Shown here: one piece after another, positions 1-5,995 of the stretch
How the letters are laid out: every line of letters begins with the position of its first letter
How positions within the stretch are numbered: the stretch's first letter is position 1
Assembly (NCBI GenBank): GCA_964622035.1
Contig: CAZUPF010000015.1
Location: 1-14,524 of the forward strand
Reading direction: 5' to 3'
DNA length: 14,524 bases
Source: CAZUPF01 sp964622035
GTDB lineage: Bacteria; Patescibacteriota; WWE3; JAUXAW01; JAYEID01
Translations under genes and position numbers: made by a program
Notes under the pieces: model-generated
The model's input: the letters and a program-made list of their open reading frames with translations, nothing else
What the model was told of the DNA's origin: nothing
Databases searched by the model: none

Positions 1-1051
1 ACAGGGGTTCCCGCGGGTTATTAGCCAGTTGCGCAAATTCCGCCAGCGAGAGCCCCGAAACAAACCGGTTCGGGTCAAAGTCGGGGAGGGAGACCAATGC
101 CAAAATCTCCCCTGTCCCCGGATCCTCAGCCACCACCACTCCCCCACTAGCACTAGACTGCTCTATCCCCCAGCGGAGAGCGTCGTATGCCGCCCGCTGC
201 AGACCCGCGTCCAAGCTCGTTCGCAGGTCGTTCCCCTTCTCCGCCTCCCGCCGCGCCACATCCCGCAAGTCCCGCCCCAAAACATCGACCTCTAGCAGTC
301 GCCGACCTTCTCTGCCGCGAAGGAGAAAGTCATACTCGCGCTCCAAACCACCCTTACCCACCCGCGCGCCAATGGCCTCCCCCAAAGCAAAACCGTCCTC
401 GTAGTCATCCATACTTACCTCCCCCATAAACCCCAAGACGTGGGCAAAAAGACTCCCCTGGGGGTAATACCTTACCGGTGAAACCTCAGTCACCAGCCCA
501 GGGAAGCCAGCAAATGCGGTCTCAACTTCCAAAACCTCATCCCGCGAAGCATTAGATTTTATAACTACCGAACCCAAACCATCGCGCACTGCCTCCTCTA
601 GACGGACAAGAAGTTGTTCACCGGAAATGTCTAAAGCTTGGGATAGCCTCTCCCAATTGGGTTCTGGTCCCTGGAACTTCCAAACCACCCTGAACCCAGG
701 AATATTAGAGGCTAATACGACCCCCTCCCGATCATAAATAATCCCCCGAGGGGCACGCACCACCTGAATCCGTAAGCGATTGTTCTCGCTTAATGAGCGG
801 CTTCGGGCCCCCCCCACCACCTGAAGCGCAAAAGCCTGGGAAAAGAGTACTAGAAAGCCGACACCCACCAGCAGTAGCAACGCTGTCCCCCGAAAGGCCG
901 GCCACGAGAAGCTAGCCAACGCCGCCTCTTTGGCCTGCGGGCCAAGTCCCCCTTGCCACGCCAAAGCCTTTTTAGGGTCCGCCCGCCCACGAGAAAATCT
1001 ACGGGAGGCGGAAGAAACTAAGTTCTCGGAAAAAAGGGACTGAAACTCCAT
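1..1051 (-). CDS. mrdA: Penicillin-binding protein 2 (class B transpeptidase), N-terminal 350 residues, cut by window edge
   Basis: Class B PBP that crosslinks peptidoglycan on the outer face of the membrane as the transpeptidase partner of RodA in the elongasome. The frame stays open from the ATG at 1051 to the window edge. Residues 1-50 are a cytoplasmic tail, about 53-78 a single membrane anchor, and 101-110 the PBP dimerisation-domain motif PRGIIYDREG. VGKGGLEREYD (231-241) and LLRGREG follow, then TSLDAGLQ (279-285) and the start of the transpeptidase domain (SGGVVVAEDPGTGEILALVS). The catalytic SxxK motif should lie just beyond the edge, so activity cannot be judged here. The cytoplasmic tail is longer than in E. 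coli PBP2. The ATG is 5 nt after the mreD stop, with no clear SD. It is the last visible gene of the mreBCD operon; rodA would be a typical next neighbour. An eight-C run at 808-815 lies in the coding sequence. Confidence 0.94.
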   Translation of the reverse strand, partial: MEFQSLFSENLVSSASRRFSRGRADPKKALAWQGGLGPQAKEAALASFSWPAFRGTALLLLVGVGFLVLFSQAFALQVVGGARSRSLSENNRLRIQVVRAPRGIIYDREGVVLASNIPGFRVVWKFQGPEPNWERLSQALDISGEQLLVRLEEAVRDGLGSVVIKSNASRDEVLEVETAFAGFPGLVTEVSPVRYYPQGSLFAHVLGFMGEVSMDDYEDGFALGEAIGARVGKGGLEREYDFLLRGREGRRLLEVDVLGRDLRDVARREAEKGNDLRTSLDAGLQRAAYDALRWGIEQSSASGGVVVAEDPGTGEILALVSLPDFDPNRFVSGLSLAEFAQLANNPREPL

Positions 1052-1056
1052 TAAAG

Positions 1057-1539
1057 TTAAACCCGCAAGCGGAAGTCAAGCTGTCGATCCTTCTCCTGAT
1101 AAATCCTCTCCCACACTGAACCAATGAAAAAGTAGAAAAGCAATGAGAAAAAAATGTCGATAAGCCCGCCCAGAATAAAAAGAGGAGAGAAGGTTGGAAA
1201 CCCGAAGACGCACCGAAAAGCAACAGAGAGCCCGAAACAGAGGAGCAGAAATACTAGCCAAAGCGACCCTAAAATCCTAAAAACCCGCGCGCCAGCAAGG
1301 GAAAGAAGAACCAACAAAGCACTTCGTAAACCGAAGGGGGAAAAAACAAAAAAATCCCAAAAGACCCCCCCAAAAAAGGAAGCCCAAAGGGCCTCTCGAA
1401 AATAACCCCTAAAGATTAGCGCCACAGCTAAAGCCAAAAAGAGGTTCGGGGAGGGGTAATTACCCAACAATGCGGGGAAAACACCCACCTGAAAAAGAAC
1501 TAAGACGAAGATAAGTAGTAGCCAAAGGATCCTTCTCAT
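1057..1539 (-). CDS. mreD: Rod shape-determining protein MreD
   Basis: Small integral membrane protein of the elongasome that links the MreB/MreC scaffold to wall synthesis. It has 160 residues, the usual family length, and is almost entirely hydrophobic. Likely helices lie near residues 4-24, 30-44, 50-62, 70-90, 93-112 and 117-140, followed by a charged C-terminal tail. The family pattern PNLFLALAVA...FRGYFREALWASFFGG.FWD....SPFG is visible between residues 31 and 70. The start codon overlaps the mreC stop as ATGA (1539-1536), which implies translational coupling; the gene ends 5 nt before the PBP2 start. MreD diverges strongly between phyla, so the call rests on position in the cluster as well as on sequence. 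Confidence 0.9.
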   Translation of the reverse strand: MRRILWLLLIFVLVLFQVGVFPALLGNYPSPNLFLALAVALIFRGYFREALWASFFGGVFWDFFVFSPFGLRSALLVLLSLAGARVFRILGSLWLVFLLLCFGLSVAFRCVFGFPTFSPLFILGGLIDIFFSLLFYFFIGSVWERIYQEKDRQLDFRLRV

Positions 1540-2318
1540 TGTGCTTTGAGAATAAAAACCTCGGTAAGACGCGAAAAGTCTATTGGCAATTTCAGAATAG
1601 CTTGCTTCAAGATGTCACCCTCCTCCACCCGCTCGACGCGCCCCAAAAGAAGCCCGGAAGGAAATTCTCCCCCCTCACCAGAGGTGATAACCTGATCCCC
1701 TGGACCAACCCGCTCCTCCGGAAGTATTCGTTCCATCCGCAGCCTCCCTGGCAGATATCCGCGAACGACGCCGCGCGCCCGGTCCGGAGAGTCCTGATCC
1801 AAAGCAAAAACTCGAAAGTTGGGATCGGTCAGTAGCCGCACCCTAGCTTCCCCCGTTCGCACCTCAACAACCTTCCCCAAAAGGTAGTTACCGAATAAAA
1901 CAGGCATTCCTGCCGCAACACCCTGCTCCCCACCCTTGTCTACCAATAGTGTGCCCTTTTTGCTAATGTCTTCCCACCCAGATACTTTAGCTGCCAACAA
2001 CTGTGGTTTACCCTCTACCTCCAAGGAAAGATTTCTTCGAAGCTCCTCGTTTTCCCGCTTAACCTCCTTGAAACCGGCTACCTCCGACTCCAAAGAAAGC
2101 ACATCCTCCCGTAATTTCTGGTTCTGCGAGAACACATCATCTAGTGAAAACCAGAAGGATACCTGTGCTTTGAGCGTGCGCCCTACCCTAAATGTGCCGT
2201 AGCGCAATGGGGCCAACAGCAAAGAAGCCCGGTCACGGCAGGCTGAAACCAGGGGCACCTGGCCAACAACCACTAGGACTAAGCTCGCCAGCAAGATTTT
2301 AAGCTCTAGAGTATCCAT
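1536..2318 (-). CDS. mreC: Rod shape-determining protein MreC
   Basis: Bitopic scaffold protein of the elongasome that activates PBP2 outside the membrane. It has 260 residues: a membrane helix about 6-24, a coiled coil about 58-97 (charged heptad-rich segment ending ...KRENEELRRNL), then the two beta-barrel domains with typical MreC phrases such as GEQGVAAGMPV (130-140), VRLLTDPNFRV (160-170), GVVRGYLPG and GDQVITSGEGGEFPSGLLLGRV. The ATG at 2318 is chosen because it lies 4 nt after the mreB stop and puts the anchor helix right at the N-terminus. A start at 2387 would sit inside mreB and add 23 charged residues. Only a weak AAGG lies upstream. The stop overlaps the mreD start. Confidence 0.94.
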   Translation of the reverse strand: MDTLELKILLASLVLVVVGQVPLVSACRDRASLLLAPLRYGTFRVGRTLKAQVSFWFSLDDVFSQNQKLREDVLSLESEVAGFKEVKRENEELRRNLSLEVEGKPQLLAAKVSGWEDISKKGTLLVDKGGEQGVAAGMPVLFGNYLLGKVVEVRTGEARVRLLTDPNFRVFALDQDSPDRARGVVRGYLPGRLRMERILPEERVGPGDQVITSGEGGEFPSGLLLGRVERVEEGDILKQAILKLPIDFSRLTEVFILKAQ

Positions 2319-2322
2319 CACA

Positions 2323-3390
2323 CTAGACAACCTTAACCTTCTCCAAGAGTTCCCTATCCTCCAAGGCTTTTCCGCAGCCGCGAACAACGCAGGTCATCGG
2401 ATCATCAACCAGCTTCACCGGAACCCCGATTTCCTCGGCCAAAAGCCGATCCATCCTCCGCAACAGCGACCCCCCTCCAACCAGGGTCAAACCCCTTTCT
2501 AGAACGTCAGAGAGAAGTTCTGGGGGAGTAGCCTCAATTACATCTCGCACCCCCGAGAGTATTGCCGCAGTAGGCGGCTTCAAGGCCTCCCGTGCAGCAT
2601 CGGGAGTAAGCTTAACCGCCTTAGGTAACCCAGAAACCAGATCCCTCCCCCGCATCAATGCCCCCTCCTGCTCAGCGCAATCCGGTTGTCGCTTCCGCCC
2701 CCGCACCTTCTCAGGATACACATTACCCACCGCAATCTTAATCTTCTCCGCTGTCTGCTCCCCTAAAAGAAGGTTGTGTTGCTCACGAGCATATGCTGCG
2801 ATAGCATCGCTCATTCTGTCTCCGGCCACCCGAAGGCTTTTACCAATGACAATACCACCCAGGGAGATAACCGCAATTTCCGTAGTCCCTCCCCCAATAT
2901 CTACTATTAAGGACCCCTCCGGCTCCTCGACCGGTAATCCCGCACCAATAGCAGCGGCCAGAGGCTCTTCAATAAGGAAGACCTCTCGAGCGCCTGCTCG
3001 CAGGGCAGCATCCCGGACCGCTCGTCTCTCCACCTCCGTAATCCCAGAGGGAATTCCGATAACTACTAGTGACCGAAGAATTCTAGGAAAGCGGGAGGGT
3101 ACCTCATGAACCTTACGAATAAAAAACCGCAACATTTTCTCGGTCACTTCAAAGTCCGAAATAACTCCCTCCCTAAGAGGCCTAATGGGCAAAATATGCG
3201 CCGGCACCTTGCCGACCATCCGCCGCGCTTCCTCCCCCACAGCTAAAACAGCCCCGGTTTTCCTATGAACCGCCACCACACTAGGTTCCCTAATCAAGAT
3301 TCCCTTACCTCGCACATAGACTAAGGTATTTGCCGTTCCCAGATCAATTCCCAACTCAGAAGAAAACGGGGCCAGGAGAAAGTCAAACAT
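2323..3390 (-). CDS. mreB: Rod shape-determining protein MreB (bacterial actin)
   Basis: ATP-dependent actin-like filament protein that lies under the membrane and directs side-wall synthesis; its presence argues for a rod-shaped cell. It has 355 residues, slightly longer than the usual 330-345. Phosphate loop 1 is GIDLGTANTLVYV (14-26), the hydrolysis-site region LIEEPLAAAIGAGLPV (139-154), phosphate loop 2 VDIGGGTTE (163-171), and the adenosine motif LVGGGSLL (303-310). The N-terminal MFDFLLAPF resembles the membrane-binding N-termini of many MreBs. Between GNVYP (222-226) and RGRDLVSGLPK (247-257) there are 20 residues instead of about nine, an Arg-rich insertion of roughly 11 residues. 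It is preceded by 43 nt after rpmB and followed by mreC after 4 nt, so the set is probably one transcript. The upstream context shows no SD. Confidence 0.97.
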   Translation of the reverse strand: MFDFLLAPFSSELGIDLGTANTLVYVRGKGILIREPSVVAVHRKTGAVLAVGEEARRMVGKVPAHILPIRPLREGVISDFEVTEKMLRFFIRKVHEVPSRFPRILRSLVVIGIPSGITEVERRAVRDAALRAGAREVFLIEEPLAAAIGAGLPVEEPEGSLIVDIGGGTTEIAVISLGGIVIGKSLRVAGDRMSDAIAAYAREQHNLLLGEQTAEKIKIAVGNVYPEKVRGRKRQPDCAEQEGALMRGRDLVSGLPKAVKLTPDAAREALKPPTAAILSGVRDVIEATPPELLSDVLERGLTLVGGGSLLRRMDRLLAEEIGVPVKLVDDPMTCVVRGCGKALEDRELLEKVKVV

Positions 3391-3433
3391 GGCAAGCCCA
3401 GTCTAGCACGGTCAGGGGTAGTAGAAAAAGAAC

Positions 3434-3646
3434 CTATACCTCTTCCCAAGTTACTTTTTGGGATTTCAAACATTTAGCACAGATGCGCATCTTCTTGATC
3501 TTCCCGGAAACCATAACCCGAACAGTCCGTAGGTTAGGACGAACCATCCGTTTGGACCGCCGCTTAACCCAACCACGAGTCCCGGTACGAGCCACCGTAT
3601 AACCCGAACGAGTTTTCTTTCCACAAAGACCACAGATTGCTGGCAT
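3434..3646 (-). CDS. rpmB: 50S ribosomal protein L28
   Basis: Structural protein of the large ribosomal subunit. It has 70 residues in the usual L28 range, is very basic, and starts MPAICGLCGK. Two CxxC pairs (C5/C8 and C56/C59) form the zinc-ribbon variant of L28. The core GWVKRRSKRMVRPNLRTVRV matches the family pattern for the conserved basic stretch. The ATG at 3646 is preferred over one 39 nt upstream because family members begin with M-x-x-x-C. No SD precedes it, and a candidate extended -10 element lies only 10 nt from the ATG, so the mRNA may be nearly leaderless. It is the first gene of the minus-strand block that continues into mreB. Confidence 0.94.
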   Translation of the reverse strand: MPAICGLCGKKTRSGYTVARTGTRGWVKRRSKRMVRPNLRTVRVMVSGKIKKMRICAKCLKSQKVTWEEV

Positions 3647-3652
3647 CGTGGG

Positions 3653-3685
3653 TGGTATAATACCAGAAGGACGAAGAGGACGCAA
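3653..3685. promoter_or_regulatory. Candidate bidirectional promoter between rpmB and the M50 protease gene
   Basis: The 50-nt divergent gap contains the near-palindrome GGTATAATACC (3654-3664). On the plus strand it reads TGG-TATAAT (3653-3661), a perfect extended -10; it would start transcription near 3668, with about 29 nt before the M50 ATG, but the -35 region is poor. On the minus strand it reads TGG-TATTAT (3665-3657), with TTGCGT 17 bp upstream (3685-3680), giving a start about 4 nt from the rpmB ATG. The two -10 elements overlap, so both directions could not be bound at once. The call is by consensus matching only. Confidence 0.5.
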
Positions 3686-3696
3686 TAAACGACCAA

Positions 3697-4284
3697 ATGA
3701 TTTTCGATCTCTCCACTCTAATTTGGGCGGCGGCGGCGATCGCTACGCTGTCCATCCACGAATATGCCCACAGCTGGGCCGCTACAAAACTGGGCGATCC
3801 GACACCACGCCTCTCGGGAAGGCTAACCCTGGACCCGCGGGCCCACACCGATCCGTTGGGAATACTATTCCTTCTTCTCTTCGGTTTTGGCTGGGGAAAG
3901 CCCGTTCCCGTAAATCCCGCAAATTTCTCTGACCCCCAAAAAGATATGGCCCTTACTGCCCTGGCCGGCCCGGCCAGCAATTTCTTCCTAGCCACGGTGC
4001 TAGCCCTACTAGTCCGGGTCTTCGGCAATCTCTCGCTCGTACTGCTACCAGTTATCATCCTCAACCTGAACTGGGGGTTCTTCAACATCCTTCCCCTAGC
4101 CCCCCTAGACGGATCTCGGCTCGTCTCCGGAATATTGCCACCGCTGCTGGCAAACCAATGGAAGAAGCTGCGAGCATACAGTCCCCTACTCCTATTAATC
4201 CTCTTTCTGCCCCTTGGGAAACAGCCCCTCCTGGAAAGGATCCTCTCTCCCCTCCTCTCCTTCGCCCTGCAACTGCTCCTATAA
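3697..4284 (+). CDS. M50-family (site-2 protease-like) membrane zinc metalloprotease
   Basis: Predicted intramembrane zinc protease of the compact, PDZ-less class. It has 195 residues. The catalytic HEYAH (HExxH) is at 21-25 in the first membrane helix, followed by AATKLGDPTPRLSGRLTLDP (family signature) and AHTDPLG (49-55). Then come GFGWGKPVPVNPANF (63-77), ALAGPASN (88-95), and the third zinc ligand region FNILPLAPLDGSRL (129-142; Asp138). About four to five helices are visible. All catalytic residues are present, so it should be active; the substrate is unknown. It may process membrane-bound regulators or signal-peptide remnants, but nothing in the sequence decides this. The gene is divergent from rpmB and ends 6 nt before the stop of the convergent gene. 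A purine-rich AGAGGA lies 16 nt before the ATG, too far for a standard SD. Confidence 0.92.
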   Translation: MIFDLSTLIWAAAAIATLSIHEYAHSWAATKLGDPTPRLSGRLTLDPRAHTDPLGILFLLLFGFGWGKPVPVNPANFSDPQKDMALTALAGPASNFFLATVLALLVRVFGNLSLVLLPVIILNLNWGFFNILPLAPLDGSRLVSGILPPLLANQWKKLRAYSPLLLLILFLPLGKQPLLERILSPLLSFALQLLL

Positions 4285-4290
4285 ACCCGC

Positions 4291-5574
4291 CTACCAGATT
4301 GAAAGAGTCCAAACAGAGAAGAAGAAAAGATAGAAAAATACCAAAAGAGCGCTGATTGGGGAGCGGTGGAAGTAGAAATTAGTCAAACTTAGAAGGATTC
4401 CCAACATTAGAACAAAATCCGAGAGTCCCAAACCCACCCGCTCAAAAGCCTCCTCCCAAAATCCTAAAATACTACGCCGGCCGAGGTAAAACTCCCCCCG
4501 CTCCCCCACCCACTCCCAAATAAACTGCCGATCGCTCAAAAGTAGCGCCCCTCGAGGAACAGCCGTCAAGAAAAACCCCCTCCGGTTCTTGCCGACAGGC
4601 AGAGTAAAGCGAGCTTTATCCACCGCGAGCAAGTACTTTCCCTGGGGGAGGCGGAACCCAAACTCCCCCCGCCGATTGGTAAAGCTAGTCGCCTGTCGTC
4701 GCCCCTTAAAATCGAAAATGGTAATCTTGGCTAGAAACACCGGGCGGCGGGCATCCTCCGAAAGCATGTTCCCCCAAACAGGCGACTTATCCCGCAAGCC
4801 CAACAGTTCCAGGCACCAATAATAGCTATAGAGCAGCAGAAGGGGCAAGAAAGTGACATCAATATCAAAACGCGCCAGAAATACCAGCGGCGAGAGAAGC
4901 ATAAACACAACCAACAAAAGCACCACCAACCGTTCCGAGATGAACCGCAGCGCCGGGTGGGCCAGTAACTCCCGAAGATAGTGCCACACAACCACCGGGG
5001 TCTCCGGCACCCGCCCCCCGGGATACATCACATGCAAAACAGAATACGCCTCCTTGGAAACTGACGGGGTAACCAGATGGGCTGCAACCTCTATCGGGAA
5101 GGTCCCCGAACCTTCATGAGCAGACGGCACCAGTAACTTAAAAGACACCCGCTGCGATGTCGTTCGGGCCGGGAAACTACCCACAGCCCAAGTGATGGAG
5201 CGCTCTTCAACATTAATTTCGGGTGCGGCAGAACCGTAAGCCAAACCCGCGCTCTGAGCAACATACTCCCCCACCCCCTCAGCCCAGACGACACCCAAGC
5301 TTAGCGAGGAAGTCTCGTTCCATCCCGAGCACCCGTAGAGGATTGTGTAGGTAATCTCCTCCCCCGGAACTACCTCCTCCCGAGGAACCGAGGTCAAAGT
5401 AAGCTGATAATCCTCCGCCCGGTTGGGAACCGTCGCCCTGGCCACAACTTTCGGCTTGACCTCTCCCGCAAAAAGCGGCCGCCAAAAGAACACCACCCCC
5501 ACCGCCACTATCATTCCTACTGCTAAAAGATCCGACCATTTTGTAGACCCCCCAAACTTAGATTTAAGATTCAT
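4291..5574 (-). CDS. Multi-pass membrane protein with Ig-like (DUF11-type) ectodomain and carboxypeptidase-regulatory-like domain, function unknown
   Basis: Not a gene I can name. It has 427 residues. A membrane anchor or uncleaved signal lies at about 15-34. Residues 50-185 form a beta-rich extracytoplasmic region with the DUF11-like pattern VVPGEEITYTILY (68-80) and later SITWAVGSFPA. Two helices follow (about 216-234 and 241-257). Then a CarbopepD-regulatory/CnaB-like domain (about 265-335) shows VWGNMLSEDARRPVFLAKI, FTNRRGEFGFRLPQGKYLLAV and related strands. Two C-terminal helices are at 385-400 and 406-424. The layout resembles surface or envelope proteins common in CPR genomes. Its ATG lies inside the 7-bp repeat array at 5561-5595, so the first five codons (MNLKS) are repeat sequence and no SD is possible there. 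It is last in the DUF2723 operon, and its ectodomain could be a glycosylation client; that is inference. Confidence 0.85.
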   Translation of the reverse strand: MNLKSKFGGSTKWSDLLAVGMIVAVGVVFFWRPLFAGEVKPKVVARATVPNRAEDYQLTLTSVPREEVVPGEEITYTILYGCSGWNETSSLSLGVVWAEGVGEYVAQSAGLAYGSAAPEINVEERSITWAVGSFPARTTSQRVSFKLLVPSAHEGSGTFPIEVAAHLVTPSVSKEAYSVLHVMYPGGRVPETPVVVWHYLRELLAHPALRFISERLVVLLLVVFMLLSPLVFLARFDIDVTFLPLLLLYSYYWCLELLGLRDKSPVWGNMLSEDARRPVFLAKITIFDFKGRRQATSFTNRRGEFGFRLPQGKYLLAVDKARFTLPVGKNRRGFFLTAVPRGALLLSDRQFIWEWVGERGEFYLGRRSILGFWEEAFERVGLGLSDFVLMLGILLSLTNFYFHRSPISALLVFFYLFFFSVWTLSIW

Positions 5575-5595
5575 GATTCACGATTTACGACTCAC
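5561..5595 (-). repeat. Left 7-bp tandem repeat array (five units)
   Basis: On the minus strand this reads five consecutive heptamers, GTGAGTC, GTAAATC, GTGAATC, ATGAATC, TTAAATC, with consensus NTRAATC. The array contains the last codons and stop (TGA, 5580-5578) of the four-helix-bundle gene and the start codon (5574) plus first codons of the next gene. It is the inverted counterpart of the array at 5964-5991. The seven-base register is seen directly; the function is unknown. Confidence 0.85.
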
Positions 5596-5979
5596 GAACG
5601 ATTTTGACTTTGTAATTAAGCCCTGCAAAAGCCGGTGAACCGAGTTGGCCTGCTCAACCAAGTCAGAAAAACAAGAGTTGTCAGGAGCCAGATAACCGAC
5701 ATCCCTAGCTATCAATATCTGGTTTTTAAGCTCCGTTAACGATCCCTGAGCTTGGTAGTAAAACTGGATTTTCTCCTTAAAGGTGTGCCTACCAAATCCT
5801 TCGGCAATGTTGCTAGTAACCGAAGTAACTGCCCTTCTCATCTGATCAACTAACGAGTATGTCTCCTTCCTCGAAAATCCCTCCGTCGTTTTGTAAACGA
5901 GGATTACTAGCTTATGGCCTTCCTGCCATACTCTTAAATCGGTAAACGATTTGATCTTTTTTCTTGAATCCTGAATCAT
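5578..5979 (-). CDS. Four-helix-bundle protein (S23 / 23S rRNA intervening-sequence protein family)
   Basis: Stand-alone member of the family first found encoded in intervening sequences of 23S rRNA genes; relatives include the accessory protein of diversity-generating retroelements. The molecular role of free-standing members is not established. It has 133 residues, the normal length, and all four helices are expected. Signature parts are FTDLRVWQEGHKL (12-24), VDQMRRAVTSVTSNIAEGFGR (44-64) and FYYQAQGSLTELKNQI (73-88). No reverse transcriptase or rRNA fragment is nearby, so it is neither a DGR nor an rRNA insertion here. Both ORF ends lie in flanking inverted 7-bp repeat arrays: the N-terminal MIQDSR and C-terminal SFVSRKS are encoded by repeat units. 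It sits between a DUF2723 gene and the 427-residue membrane protein gene, unrelated to either, as if inserted into that operon. Confidence 0.93.
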   Translation of the reverse strand: MIQDSRKKIKSFTDLRVWQEGHKLVILVYKTTEGFSRKETYSLVDQMRRAVTSVTSNIAEGFGRHTFKEKIQFYYQAQGSLTELKNQILIARDVGYLAPDNSCFSDLVEQANSVHRLLQGLITKSKSFVSRKS

Positions 5980-5991
5980 AAATCGTAAATC
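5964..5991 (+). repeat. Right 7-bp tandem repeat array (four units), inverted relative to 5561-5595
   Basis: The plus strand reads TTGAATC, CTGAATC, ATAAATC, GTAAATC in perfect seven-base register, consensus NTRAATC, the same as the left array on the opposite strand. It contains the start codon (5979-5977) of the four-helix-bundle gene and ends 4 nt from the stop of the upstream DUF2723 gene. Together the arrays bracket the gene as imperfect inverted repeats of about 30 bp. Confidence 0.85.
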
Positions 5992-5995
5992 ACTA

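Noticed and set aside
808..815. Eight-C run in the PBP2 gene as a phase-variation tract or frameshift
   Set aside because: The reading frame is intact on both sides and the gene is probably essential. Poly-C/G runs are common in this strand-skewed DNA.
1154..1405. Plus-strand basic ORF opposite mreD, and similar antisense ORFs opposite mreB, mreC and the DUF2723 genes
   Set aside because: They are mirror images of well-supported genes, with low-complexity Lys/Pro/Ser-rich sequence and no family resemblance.
2319..2387. Longer MreC starting inside mreB
   Set aside because: The added 23 residues are not MreC-like, and the ATG 4 nt after mreB fits the operon.
3391..3433. Separate mreB promoter (minus-strand TGC-TAGACT)
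   Set aside because: Only 4 of 6 at -10, with no -35. Read-through from rpmB explains expression.
5578..5979. Diversity-generating retroelement accessory gene or 23S rRNA intervening sequence
   Set aside because: No reverse transcriptase, template repeat or rRNA sequence is in the surroundings, so it is treated as a stand-alone family member.
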